DNA of 6,000 nucleotides from Acidobacteriota bacterium (GTDB taxonomy: Bacteria; Acidobacteriota; Terriglobia; Terriglobales; Acidobacteriaceae), in contig QIAS01000023.1 of the NCBI GenBank assembly GCA_003225615.1, forward strand, positions 1 through 6,000, given 5' to 3'. Every line of letters begins with the position of its first letter. Position 1 is the first letter of the stretch. Position numbers and translations under genes: made by a program. Shown here one piece after another: positions 1 through 6,000 of this stretch. The notes under the pieces were generated by a model, which made no database searches, was not told the DNA's origin, and was given only the letters and a program-made list of their open reading frames with translations.

Positions 1-1033
1 CTGCGTGACGGCTTCCAATTTCAGTTCCAGCCAGGTCCTGATTCCACCGGCACAGGAAACCGGGCGCCTGACGCTGATCACCAATGCGATGGCGCGCGAA
101 ATCGTAATCGGCAAAGATGGAAAAGCGGAAGCCGTTTCTTACATTGACAAGAAGACGCGCATTGAACAGCGAGTAAAAGCGCGCGCATTCGTGGTCGCGG
201 CCAGTGCCTGCGAATCCGCTCGCCTGCTGCTCAATTCCACATCCACACTGTTTCCCGACGGCCTGGCGAACTCTTCGGGCGTCGTCGGACGTTACCTCAC
301 CGACTCTGTGGGCAGTTCCGGCTCGGGTTATTTCCCCCAATTAGAAAAAGTTGCTCCCCACAATCACGACGGCGTCGGCGGAATGCACGTGTACATTCCG
401 TGGTGGAAGTTCGCCCGCAAGAACGAATTCCTCCGCGGTTACCACATCGAACCCTACGGCGGACGCTTCATGCCGGGATGCGGCGACTTTGACGATGTTT
501 GCGCGCAGCAGGAAGGCTACGGCGTCTCCCTCAAACAAAAATGCCGGTCAGCGTACGGCACAGTGATCGGCTTTGAAGGCCGAGGCGAGATGATTCCCAA
601 TGAGCACACCTACTGCGAGATCGATCCCGACGTCGTGGATCAATGGGGAATCCCCGTGCTCCGCTTTCATTTTCAGTGGAGCGACAACGAACTCCGCATG
701 GCGCGCGACATGCAGGAGACGTTCCGCTCAATTGTGGAATCGGCCGGCGGAACTTACCTGACAAAAACCAATCCGGAAGCCGGTCCGAGGCCCTACGGGA
801 TCACAGAGGGAGGAGTTATCATTCATGAACTGGGCACCGCGCGCATGGGGAATAATCCCAAAACGTCTGCCCTGAACAAGTACTGCCAGGCGCATGACGT
901 GAAGAACCTGTTTGTCACGGATGGTGCCTCTTTCGTCTCCAACCCAGACAAAAATCCCACGCTCACGATCCTCGCATTGTCATGGCGAGCATCGGATTTT
1001 CTGCTGGATCAGGCGAAGAAAGGGAATTTGTAA
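1..1033 (+). CDS. GMC-family FAD-dependent oxidoreductase, C-terminal part (5' truncated by window edge)
   Basis: This is the large catalytic subunit of a membrane-associated sugar or alcohol dehydrogenase of the glucose-methanol-choline family, which oxidises a hydroxyl group using FAD. The reading frame is open to the left edge (first full codon at position 2, Cys). The GTG at position 5 is therefore internal, and the N-terminal FAD-binding Rossmann part lies outside the window. Visible family marks are the VVAASACESARLLLNS stretch (about 194-241), typical of the FAD domain, and the GMC C-terminal domain with HELGTARMG, whose His codon is at 824-826. The closing NPTLTI has its Asn codon at 953-955. 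This His and Asn are the usual active-site pair. The sequence most resembles the gluconate 2-dehydrogenase/sorbitol dehydrogenase large-subunit branch. The downstream small subunit, 22 bp away, supports that. The substrate cannot be read from the sequence; gluconate, glucose, another sugar or a polyol are all possible. Confidence 0.93.
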   Translation, partial: CVTASNFSSSQVLIPPAQETGRLTLITNAMAREIVIGKDGKAEAVSYIDKKTRIEQRVKARAFVVAASACESARLLLNSTSTLFPDGLANSSGVVGRYLTDSVGSSGSGYFPQLEKVAPHNHDGVGGMHVYIPWWKFARKNEFLRGYHIEPYGGRFMPGCGDFDDVCAQQEGYGVSLKQKCRSAYGTVIGFEGRGEMIPNEHTYCEIDPDVVDQWGIPVLRFHFQWSDNELRMARDMQETFRSIVESAGGTYLTKTNPEAGPRPYGITEGGVIIHELGTARMGNNPKTSALNKYCQAHDVKNLFVTDGASFVSNPDKNPTLTILALSWRASDFLLDQAKKGNL

Positions 1034-1042
1034 TTCGTACGC

Positions 1043-1048
1043 CAGGAA
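1043..1048 (+). promoter_or_regulatory. Ribosome binding site for the Tat-signal small subunit
   Basis: A CAGGAA Shine-Dalgarno-like sequence lies 7 nt before the ATG at 1056, within the 22-bp gap after the GMC stop codon. It favours the ATG at 1056. The frame stays open further upstream, but a start there would overlap the GMC gene and place the twin-arginine motif too deep in the protein. A GTG at 1053 is a possible alternative that adds one residue. Confidence 0.6.
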
Positions 1049-1055
1049 ATATGTG

Positions 1056-1646
1056 ATGTCCTCGAAATCGATAACTCGCCGAGACATTCTGAAATCGCTC
1101 ACCCTGGGGGTAGCCACCGGTTCCGTGCTGCGGGTAATTCCGCTTGAAGCCGCGGAATATGCGCACCAGGTAGTACATGCGGAAAAATCAGCGGCAGGTT
1201 ACAGCCCGAAATTCTTCCCGCCGCATCAATACAAAACCCTGCAGGCCCTCTGCCAGGCAATTATTCCGGCCGACAATCACTCTGGTGGCGCCCTGGAAGC
1301 TGGCGCCCCCGAGTTCATCGACCTTCTCACCAGCGAAAACAAGGACTACCAGCTCGCCCTCGGCGGCGGCATCATGTGGCTGGACTCAACTTGCATCGAT
1401 CGTTACGGCAAGAATTACCTGGATTCTGCCCCCGAACAGCAGAAGCAAATCCTCGATCTCATCGCATATCGTAAGAACGCCCTGAGCGATTCCAGCCTCA
1501 GCCAAGGCGTCGAGTTTTTCTCTTTCCTGCGCAATCTAACCGTGGACGGGTTTTTCACCAGCGAGATCGGAATCAAAGATCTTCAGTACATCGGCAACAA
1601 GTACTTGAAAGACTTTCCCGGCTGTCCGCCGGTTCCGGAAAGCTAG
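1056..1646 (+). CDS. Gluconate 2-dehydrogenase subunit 3-like protein with Tat signal
   Basis: This 196-residue small subunit belongs to a GMC-type dehydrogenase complex (Gluconate_2-dh3 family). Residues 6-13 read ITRRDILK, a good match to the twin-arginine consensus (S/T-R-R-x-F-L-K). A hydrophobic stretch, LTLGVATGSVLRVIPL, follows at 15-30, so the protein should be exported by Tat. The cleavage site is not clear; one near EAAEYA (31-36) is possible. The mature part has the family's opening pattern: FPPHQYKTLQALCQAIIPAD (54-73), then an acidic/Gly segment with EAGAPEFIDLL (81-91), and near the C-terminus FLRNLTVDGFFTSEIG (157-172). In characterised fructose and gluconate dehydrogenases the FAD subunit has no signal of its own and is carried out with this subunit. 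The same arrangement is inferred here from the 22-bp spacing to the GMC gene. No cytochrome c subunit gene follows it. Confidence 0.88.
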   Translation: MSSKSITRRDILKSLTLGVATGSVLRVIPLEAAEYAHQVVHAEKSAAGYSPKFFPPHQYKTLQALCQAIIPADNHSGGALEAGAPEFIDLLTSENKDYQLALGGGIMWLDSTCIDRYGKNYLDSAPEQQKQILDLIAYRKNALSDSSLSQGVEFFSFLRNLTVDGFFTSEIGIKDLQYIGNKYLKDFPGCPPVPES

Positions 1647-1872
1647 CTACCAAGCTGTTTTCTGACTGAAGTTCGGTTGTCTCTTATCCAACTCCCTTCG
1701 TTCAATGCATGGGGAAAACCACTAAGACAGCCGGAGTTGCCGAGTTCCGTCCCAAAAATTTGTGAGATTCTGAAACTAGCTCACGATCCTGTTTTTAACC
1801 AGTCTAATTCGCATGGGAGGGAACTCCGGAAAGGAACTCCACCTAATCGCCGTCCGTACCTCACTTTGAGCC
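1647..1872. other. Intergenic spacer before the CBM9/DUF5916 gene
   Basis: These 226 bp separate the dehydrogenase genes from the barrel-protein gene. A forward frame opens here and runs on into the next gene out of phase; its translation has no recognisable family pattern and is treated as chance. The best promoter-like pair I can find is TTGTCT (1677-1682) and TTCAAT (1701-1706), 18 bp apart and each matching consensus at 4 of 6 positions, which is too weak to call. No strong hairpin with a T-tract follows the stop at 1644-1646. A short direct repeat near 1820-1840 is listed separately. Confidence 0.6.
1820..1840 (+). repeat. Short direct repeat GGAACTCC x2 upstream of the barrel-protein gene
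   Basis: GGAACTCC occurs at 1820-1827 and again at 1833-1840, a 13-bp period, ending 32 bp before the start codon at 1873. The reverse complement of its first seven bases, GAGTTCC, lies at 1742-1748 in the same spacer. It could be an operator or part of a leader structure, or it could be chance. No regulator is recognised. Confidence 0.35.
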
Positions 1873-4239
1873 ATGCCCTTGCTCGACCGTCACGTCTGGT
1901 TCGTGGTGCTGTTCGTTCTAACCTCATCGCTCACGCGAGCTGCCAGCAGCGTGCAAATACCTCGCGTGAGCAGGCCTCCGCGTTTGGAAGATTTTGAGGA
2001 GATGAAGCCGCAGGGGGCGGCAACTGAGCTCCGCAAAGTCAGCGGCTTCATCCAGCAGCAACCCTCTGACGGAAAACCTGCTACCCAGCCAACCGACGTC
2101 TACATCGGCTACGATCTGACCAACCTGTATGTGGTATGGGTGTGCTGGGATTCCAATCCGCACGCCATCCGCGCCCACCTTACCCGCCGGGAAGCTGTCA
2201 CCCCGCCCGACGACGATTACGTCGAGCTCATTGTCGATACCTTTCGCGACCAGCGCCATGGCTTCCTCTTCGATGTGAACCCGCTCGGCACGCAAGCCGA
2301 TGCCCTCTGGACCGAAGGCAGTGGTGCTGATTACTCATTCGACACACTTTGGTATTCGCGCGGCCGCTTAACCTCGCAAGGTTTCATTATCTGGATGGCG
2401 GTTCCCTTCCGCAGCCTTCGTTTTCATCCCAGCAACGAAGTCTGGGGCGTAACTTTCATGCGCTACATCCCTCATAACGACGAGTCTGACTACTGGCCGT
2501 ATGTGTCCAGCCGCGTCTCCGGCACCTTGAACCAGGAAGGCACGATGAGCGGCATGCGCGAGATTTCTCCCGGCCACAATATGCAGTTCATCCCCTATGT
2601 GTCATTCCGCAATTACCGCGCCGTGGATAATCGCGACCCTTCCCAGCCGCGTTTTCAGCAGATTGACGCGCGAGGCAAAGCTGGCCTCGATTCCAAGTTC
2701 GTCTTCCACGACAGCCTGGTACTCGACACCACTATCAATCCTGATTTTGCTCAAGTCGAGTCCGACGAACCGCAGAACACGGTTAACCAGCGCTTCGAGG
2801 TGTTCTTTCCTGAAAAGCGTCCCTTCTTCCTCGAAAATGCAAATTACTTTGGCGATACCAATATCGGTGTGTACCGCCTATCGCAGATGCTTTTCACCCG
2901 TCGAATCGCCGATCCCACGTTCGGAGCTCGCCTCACCGGAAAGCAAGGCCCTTGGAACCTGGGATTCTTCGTTGCCGACGACCGCTCTCCTGGCCTGGTG
3001 GTCCCCGACTTCAGCTCCTTTGCCGGAAAGCGCGCCTACTTCGCGGTAGGCCGTGTCAGCCACGATTTAGGAGAACAAAACAGCGTTGGCGTGATCTACA
3101 CCGACCGCGAATTATCAGGACTCTACAATCGCGTGGGCGGCATCGACGCAAACTTCCGTCTCAGCAAGAACTGGACCTCCTGGTTCCGCACTGTGGTGAG
3201 CTCGACTCTCTCCTCGCCCGGCGAGCCTGGTTCGGGCAGCACTCAGCCCGAGCCCGCGCCCCCAACCCCTGCCATTCCCGGCTATCACTTCGGACGCGAT
3301 ACCGAAGCTGTCCTCAACAACATCGGCCGCCGCCTCTCCTACGAGCTCACCTACCAGGACATCACTCCCGACTTCCACACCGACACAGGATTTGTCCCTC
3401 GCACTGACATCCGCAACGTCAGCCAGTACTTTCATTTCTACTGGCGGCCGGAAGGCAAGCATCTTGTCTTTCATGGCCCCGAGGGCAACACCATTAATAT
3501 ATGGGACCACAACGGAGTCGACCTCCAACAGGTCTACAGTTTTGATTGGGTGTTCGATTTCAAACCAAATCTCATTGTCGCGCCGATCGTTAGCTATGAA
3601 ACCGATACCCTGCGCCCCGCCGATTTCACAGGTCTGACTGCTAATCACAAATACGTCCAACGCGCGGTGGGGTTTGTGTTCAAAGGCAGCCCGCTTCGCA
3701 AGCTGACCTTCAACACCAAAGTGATTCGCGACGGCATTGTGCTCATCGATGTCCCGGCCGGGCAACTTCCGATCACCGGTGACGAGACCGCCATCACCCA
3801 AACCATGAGCCTGAAAATGACTCGCCACCTCGAAATTGATAACACTTACATTCTCGAACGTGTCCTCAACGGCGCCGCTCATCAGGCCGCTTTCAACAAT
3901 CACATCATCCGCTCGAAGTGGAATTATCAGTTCACGCCCGCGCTGTCGCTTCGCATGATCACCCAGTACAACGGGCTCCTCGCGAACCCGAATCAGAGTT
4001 CGCTAACCACCACAAAGAACCTGAACTTCGATTTTCTATTCACTTATCTGCCTCACCCCGGAACCGCCGTGTACGTCGGCTACAACAGCAATCTTGAAAA
4101 CCTTGTTCCCGGCCTTTGTGACCAATTGCCGGGCTCGATCAGCTGCATCCCGAACGGCCCCGGGCTGGTTCGCAGCAACAGCTTCATTAACGATGGCCGT
4201 CAATTCTTCGTGAAAATAAGTTATCTGTTCCGGCGTTAG
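1873..4239 (+). CDS. Exported CBM9-like/DUF5916 outer-membrane barrel-type protein
   Basis: This 788-residue protein matches the pattern usually annotated as 'carbohydrate binding family 9 domain-containing protein'. Residues 1-24 form a Sec signal peptide: MPLLDRH, a hydrophobic core at 8-20, and a small-residue cleavage region TRAAS. An in-frame TGA two codons upstream (1867-1869) fixes ATG 1873 as the first possible start, although its Shine-Dalgarno is weak. A CBM9-like domain spans about 28-235, with DVYIGYDLTNLYVVWVCWD (75-93) and DDDYVELIVDTFRDQRHGF (113-131). The DUF5916 signature follows: NPDFAQVESDEPQNTVNQRF (289-308), then EVFFPEKRPFFLEN (309-322). The rest alternates polar and hydrophobic residues in strand-like fashion and ends FFVKISYLFRR, which fits an outer-membrane beta-barrel. 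A Pro/Ser/Gly-rich loop lies at 447-470. Cys749 and Cys758 could form a disulfide in a surface loop. Function and ligand are unknown; the carbohydrate link rests only on the CBM9-like fold. Confidence 0.9.
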   Translation: MPLLDRHVWFVVLFVLTSSLTRAASSVQIPRVSRPPRLEDFEEMKPQGAATELRKVSGFIQQQPSDGKPATQPTDVYIGYDLTNLYVVWVCWDSNPHAIRAHLTRREAVTPPDDDYVELIVDTFRDQRHGFLFDVNPLGTQADALWTEGSGADYSFDTLWYSRGRLTSQGFIIWMAVPFRSLRFHPSNEVWGVTFMRYIPHNDESDYWPYVSSRVSGTLNQEGTMSGMREISPGHNMQFIPYVSFRNYRAVDNRDPSQPRFQQIDARGKAGLDSKFVFHDSLVLDTTINPDFAQVESDEPQNTVNQRFEVFFPEKRPFFLENANYFGDTNIGVYRLSQMLFTRRIADPTFGARLTGKQGPWNLGFFVADDRSPGLVVPDFSSFAGKRAYFAVGRVSHDLGEQNSVGVIYTDRELSGLYNRVGGIDANFRLSKNWTSWFRTVVSSTLSSPGEPGSGSTQPEPAPPTPAIPGYHFGRDTEAVLNNIGRRLSYELTYQDITPDFHTDTGFVPRTDIRNVSQYFHFYWRPEGKHLVFHGPEGNTINIWDHNGVDLQQVYSFDWVFDFKPNLIVAPIVSYETDTLRPADFTGLTANHKYVQRAVGFVFKGSPLRKLTFNTKVIRDGIVLIDVPAGQLPITGDETAITQTMSLKMTRHLEIDNTYILERVLNGAAHQAAFNNHIIRSKWNYQFTPALSLRMITQYNGLLANPNQSSLTTTKNLNFDFLFTYLPHPGTAVYVGYNSNLENLVPGLCDQLPGSISCIPNGPGLVRSNSFINDGRQFFVKISYLFRR

Positions 4240-4369
4240 CGTGCCTCGACCTTGGCCGATGAATCCGTCTCTATGGGCCAGGGTGAAACTTGCCAGTGAC
4301 TTCCTGCCACACGGCTGGAAAACTGCCGGACAGCCAGCGGGTGCCCTCCCGAAGTAGCTCCAAAGCCCA

Positions 4370-4418
4370 GTCACCGTTACCGGTGATGTTCGTCACCTCA
4401 AAATCCAGCCAAGTCACA
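4370..4418. promoter_or_regulatory. Phased GTCAC/GGTGA motif cluster, possible operator
   Basis: GTCACC occurs at 4370-4375 and 4392-4397, and GTCACA at 4413-4418, giving direct repeats 22 and 21 bp apart. The inverse element GGTGA lies at 4382-4386, midway between the first two. This creates two overlapping dyads: TCACCG-TTAC-CGGTGA (4371-4386, perfect 6-bp arms) and GGTGA-TGTTCG-TCACC (4382-4397, perfect 5-bp arms). Element starts at 4371, 4382 and 4393 are exactly 11 bp apart, about one helical turn, so they would face the same side of DNA. The position just upstream of a possible -10 box suits an activator or repressor site. The binding factor is unknown, and chance remains possible with 5-6-bp elements. 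Confidence 0.4.
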
Positions 4419-4439
4419 GCATCCACTTCGCCGCGGGCC

Positions 4440-4445
4440 TACAAT
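4440..4445 (+). promoter_or_regulatory. Possible -10 promoter element TACAAT
   Basis: TACAAT matches the sigma-70 -10 consensus at 5 of 6 bases, 19 bp before the ATG at 4465. No good -35 box exists at 16-18 bp spacing (4417-4422 reads CAGCAT), so if real it would probably need an activator. The implied start near 4452 would leave a very short leader beginning at the ribosome binding site, which weakens the call. Confidence 0.3.
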
Positions 4446-4451
4446 ATGAGT

Positions 4452-4458
4452 GGAGGAG
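4452..4458 (+). promoter_or_regulatory. Strong ribosome binding site deciding the aminotransferase start
   Basis: GGAGGAG lies 6 nt before the ATG at 4465, a near-ideal Shine-Dalgarno sequence and spacing. The in-frame GTG at 4450 overlaps this site and has no comparable site of its own, so ATG 4465 is preferred. The protein is then five residues shorter than the longest open frame. Confidence 0.85.
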
Positions 4459-4464
4459 CTTGCG

Positions 4465-5727
4465 ATGTCTACTGCCTGGACGTCCCGTTACGCTCTGCGT
4501 ACCAAAGCCGTCAAGAGTTCCGCCATTCGCGAGTTGCTGAAGATCACACAGCGGCCGGAAGTTATCTCATTCGCCGGCGGACTGCCCGCCCCCGACGTAT
4601 TTCCCACAGAACGCTTCCGCGAAGCCTGCTGCCGCGTGCTCGAGCAAAAGGCAAAGCTCGCACTGCAATACGGCGCTACCGAAGGCTACGAGCCACTGCG
4701 CGAGATGATTGCGCGCCACACTTCGCGTTATGGTATTAAGGCCAAGCCCGAAAATGTCCTCATCACCTCGGGATCGCAACAGGCGCTGGACCTCATTGGC
4801 AAGCTGCTCATCAATCCCGGCGACCGCATCCTAATCGAGGCCCCCACCTACCTGGGAGCTTTGCAAGCTTTCACCGTCTACGGCGCCGAGTACGTCAGTG
4901 TTCCCTGCGATGATCACGGCATACGCACTGACCTGCTGGATAAGCCTCTCCGTTCCGGGCCCAAGTTCATGTACATTCTGCCCAACTTCCAGAACCCGGG
5001 CGGAACTACGCTTTCCGAAGGCCGCCGCCACGAACTTGTTCTGCTGGCCGACCGCTTCGGCATTCCCATCATTGAAGACGATCCCTATGGCCAGCTACGG
5101 TATGAAGGCGAGCATTTGCCGCCTCTGGTCGTGCTCGACCGCAAGAACTTGCGCCGTGACAACGGCTATTCCATCGGCAATGTCATTTACCTGAGCACCT
5201 TCTCCAAGACGCTCGCCCCCGGATTGCGGCTCGGCTGGATCATTGCTCCTCCGGAAGTGATCGCGAAGTTAGTCCAGTTGAAGCAAGGTGCTGACCTGCA
5301 CACTTCCACCTTCATCCAAATGTTGGCCTACGAGGTCGCCCGCGACAATTTCCTCGACGAGCACGTCAAGCTGATCCGTCGCGTTTATGGCGAACGTCGT
5401 GACGTGATGCTTGCCGCTCTGCAGGAATTTTTTCCGCCCGAAGTTACCTGGACTCATCCTCAGGGTGGGCTGTTCTTGTGGGTCACCCTGCCAGAGGGCA
5501 TGAATTCGCAGAAACTCTTTGAAGCGGGGCTTAAGGAGAACGTGGCGTTTGTACCCGGCGACTCGTTTTACCCGAATGGCCAGGAAGGCCTGGGGCATCT
5601 GCGTCTGAATTTCTCGAATGCCGAGCCTCAGCAGATTCGAGAGGGCATCCGCCGTCTCTCGATTGCCGTGAAGCGGCAAATGCAGGAGTTGCATTTAATC
5701 GACGCACTGCTGCAGTCACATAATTGA
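4465..5727 (+). CDS. PLP-dependent aminotransferase, class I/II, LysN (2-aminoadipate transaminase)-like
   Basis: This complete 420-residue fold-type I aminotransferase is cytoplasmic and uses pyridoxal phosphate to move an amino group between an amino acid and a 2-oxo acid. The N-terminal FAGGLPAPDVFP (36-47) and TSGSQQALDLIGKLL (101-115) are typical of the LysN/kynurenine aminotransferase II/MocR-catalytic-domain branch. Cofactor residues can be read directly: Asn174 and the NPGG turn in NFQNPGG (174-180), Asp205 and Tyr208 in EDDPYG (204-209), the Schiff-base Lys248 in STFSKTLAPGLRLGW (244-258), and the substrate-carboxylate Arg380 in RLNFS. All expected catalytic residues are present. It begins directly with the catalytic domain and lacks the GntR-type DNA-binding domain of MocR regulators, so it is an enzyme. 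The likely donor is 2-aminoadipate, an aromatic or branched-chain amino acid, with 2-oxoglutarate as acceptor; the sequence does not settle which. No lysine-biosynthesis neighbours are visible. Confidence 0.93.
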   Translation: MSTAWTSRYALRTKAVKSSAIRELLKITQRPEVISFAGGLPAPDVFPTERFREACCRVLEQKAKLALQYGATEGYEPLREMIARHTSRYGIKAKPENVLITSGSQQALDLIGKLLINPGDRILIEAPTYLGALQAFTVYGAEYVSVPCDDHGIRTDLLDKPLRSGPKFMYILPNFQNPGGTTLSEGRRHELVLLADRFGIPIIEDDPYGQLRYEGEHLPPLVVLDRKNLRRDNGYSIGNVIYLSTFSKTLAPGLRLGWIIAPPEVIAKLVQLKQGADLHTSTFIQMLAYEVARDNFLDEHVKLIRRVYGERRDVMLAALQEFFPPEVTWTHPQGGLFLWVTLPEGMNSQKLFEAGLKENVAFVPGDSFYPNGQEGLGHLRLNFSNAEPQQIREGIRRLSIAVKRQMQELHLIDALLQSHN

Positions 5728-5744
5728 CCCTGGGTCGCGGCGAC
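5726..5744. terminator. Overlapping short palindromes in the convergent gap, weak terminator candidate
   Basis: The 25-bp gap between the converging aminotransferase and peptidase genes holds GACCC-T-GGGTC (5726-5736, starting in the stop codon) and GTCGC-G-GCGAC (5734-5744). The two share three bases, so their hairpins are mutually exclusive. Each would have a GC-rich 4-bp stem with a 3-nt loop once the centre opens. There is no T-tract on either strand, so an intrinsic terminator is not well supported; the location between convergent genes is the main argument. Confidence 0.2.
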
Positions 5745-5752
5745 GCACGACT

Positions 5753-6000
5753 CTAGGCGGCGCCGAACGGGTTCTCGAGTGACGGACTCTGTGGAGTGAA
5801 CAATTCCGCGCCGTCGGCCAAAATGTGCATGTCGTCTTCCAGCCGCACCCCAAATTCCCCGCGAATGTAAATTCCCGGCTCATCGCTGAACGTCATATTG
5901 GGCGCGAGTCTGGTCGCATTTCCGCGCACCAGGTACGGCCACTCATGCCCATCCATTCCCATGCCGTGCCCCACGCGGTGACCAAAAAACTTGTAATCGG
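5753..6000 (-). CDS. M24-family metallopeptidase (Xaa-Pro aminopeptidase/dipeptidase type), C-terminal end
   Basis: This is the C-terminal portion of a cytoplasmic 'pita-bread' fold peptidase that cleaves Xaa-Pro bonds with a two-metal centre. On the minus strand the frame is open to the right edge, so the start and most of the protein are outside the window; the GTG at 5974-5972 is internal. The visible protein reads FFGHRVGHGMGMDGHEWP, which contains the conserved metal-binding His of the GHG motif and the second conserved His (GHEWP). It continues with FSDEPGIYI, giving a metal-ligand Glu, and GVRLEDD, giving the last metal-ligand Glu. The two metal-binding Asp residues expected in this family lie further N-terminal and cannot be checked. 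The C-terminus FTPQSPSLENPFGAA resembles prolidase-like relatives. It converges with the aminotransferase, with 25 bp between stop codons, so the two are not co-transcribed. Methionine aminopeptidase is unlikely given the GHEWP and C-terminal pattern. Confidence 0.92.
   Translation of the reverse strand, partial: DYKFFGHRVGHGMGMDGHEWPYLVRGNATRLAPNMTFSDEPGIYIRGEFGVRLEDDMHILADGAELFTPQSPSLENPFGAA

Larger units (their letters stand above)
4240..4464. other. Intergenic spacer with regulatory-looking motifs before the aminotransferase
   Basis: This 225-bp spacer lies between two same-strand genes. Open frames that cross it on both strands run into the neighbouring genes out of phase and show no family pattern, so I treat it as non-coding. 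It contains GC-rich partial inverted repeats around 4312-4338 (GGCTG at 4313-4317 against CAGCC at 4331-4335) without a T-tract, so no intrinsic terminator is called for the barrel-protein gene. The phased GTCAC/GGTGA cluster, possible -10 box and ribosome binding site are listed separately. Confidence 0.6.

Noticed and set aside
5..1033. GTG at position 5 as the true start of the GMC protein
   Set aside because: The frame continues to the window edge with a Cys codon. The protein begins mid-domain with a family motif and lacks the FAD-binding N-terminus, so the gene is truncated by the window rather than naturally short.
1618..1632. CCGGC-TGTCC-GCCGG hairpin near the end of the small-subunit gene, considered as a terminator
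   Set aside because: It lies within the coding region before the stop codon and has no T-tract after it, so the symmetry is probably incidental in GC-rich coding sequence.
1645..1662. AGCT-ACCA-AGCT followed by GTTTT, considered as an intrinsic terminator after the small-subunit gene
   Set aside because: The stem is only 4 bp, AGCT is self-complementary, and the T-tract is four bases long, which is too weak to support a terminator.
1762..1784. GTGAG...CTCAC inverted repeat, considered as a CRP-like operator
   Set aside because: The arms are only 5 bp with a 13-bp centre. That does not fit the TGTGA-N6-TCACA layout, and symmetry does not extend beyond the arms.
1677..1997. 106-codon forward frame across the spacer and the start of the barrel-protein gene
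   Set aside because: It overlaps the signal peptide region of the next gene out of phase, and I see no family similarity or ribosome binding site.
3115..3903. 262-codon open frame on the minus strand inside the barrel-protein gene
   Set aside because: It is fully antisense to a gene with clear family motifs on both sides of the overlap. Its translation shows no recognisable domain, and such antisense frames are common in GC-rich genes with strong codon bias.
4036..4374. Minus-strand open frame covering the end of the barrel-protein gene and the following spacer
   Set aside because: Most of it is antisense to the conserved C-terminal strands of the barrel protein. It has no convincing ribosome binding site or family pattern.
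4290..4739. 149-codon forward frame starting in the spacer and overlapping the aminotransferase
   Set aside because: It overlaps the catalytic gene out of phase. Its translation is rich in Arg/Ser as expected for a frame-shifted reading, with no domain pattern.

Overview
The window looks like ordinary chromosomal DNA from a moderately GC-rich, Gram-negative-type bacterium. The best guess is Acidobacteriota (Terriglobia/Koribacter-like). That guess rests on the gene families: a GMC oxidoreductase paired with a Tat-exported gluconate 2-dehydrogenase subunit 3-like protein, and a large CBM9/DUF5916 outer-membrane-barrel-type protein whose sequence style is common in that phylum. The assignment is inference from remembered family distributions and was not tested.

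Layout. Positions 1-1033 (+) hold the C-terminal part of a GMC-family flavoprotein dehydrogenase, cut by the left edge. It is followed after 22 bp by a 196-residue Tat-signal small subunit (1056-1646, +), and the two form an operon for a periplasmic sugar or alcohol dehydrogenase. A 226-bp spacer (1647-1872) carries a short direct repeat but no gene. Positions 1873-4239 (+) encode a 788-residue exported protein with an N-terminal CBM9-like domain and a DUF5916 C-terminal region. A 225-bp spacer (4240-4464) carries a phased cluster of GTCAC/GGTGA elements, a possible -10 box and a strong ribosome binding site. Positions 4465-5727 (+) encode a complete 420-residue fold-type I PLP aminotransferase of the LysN/2-aminoadipate type. 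After a 25-bp convergent gap, the right edge (5753-6000, -) holds the C-terminal end of an M24 metallopeptidase of the Xaa-Pro aminopeptidase/dipeptidase type.

How the genes relate. Only the first two clearly work together: the Tat signal on the small subunit would carry the folded flavoprotein to the periplasm. The barrel protein would sit in the outer membrane, and its CBM9-like domain gives a loose thematic link to carbohydrate use. The aminotransferase and peptidase are cytoplasmic amino-acid/peptide enzymes on opposite strands and are not co-transcribed. I see no RNA genes, insertion sequences, CRISPR arrays or phage genes, and no convincing undescribed system. The most notable items are the phased motif cluster before the aminotransferase and the uncharacterised barrel protein.
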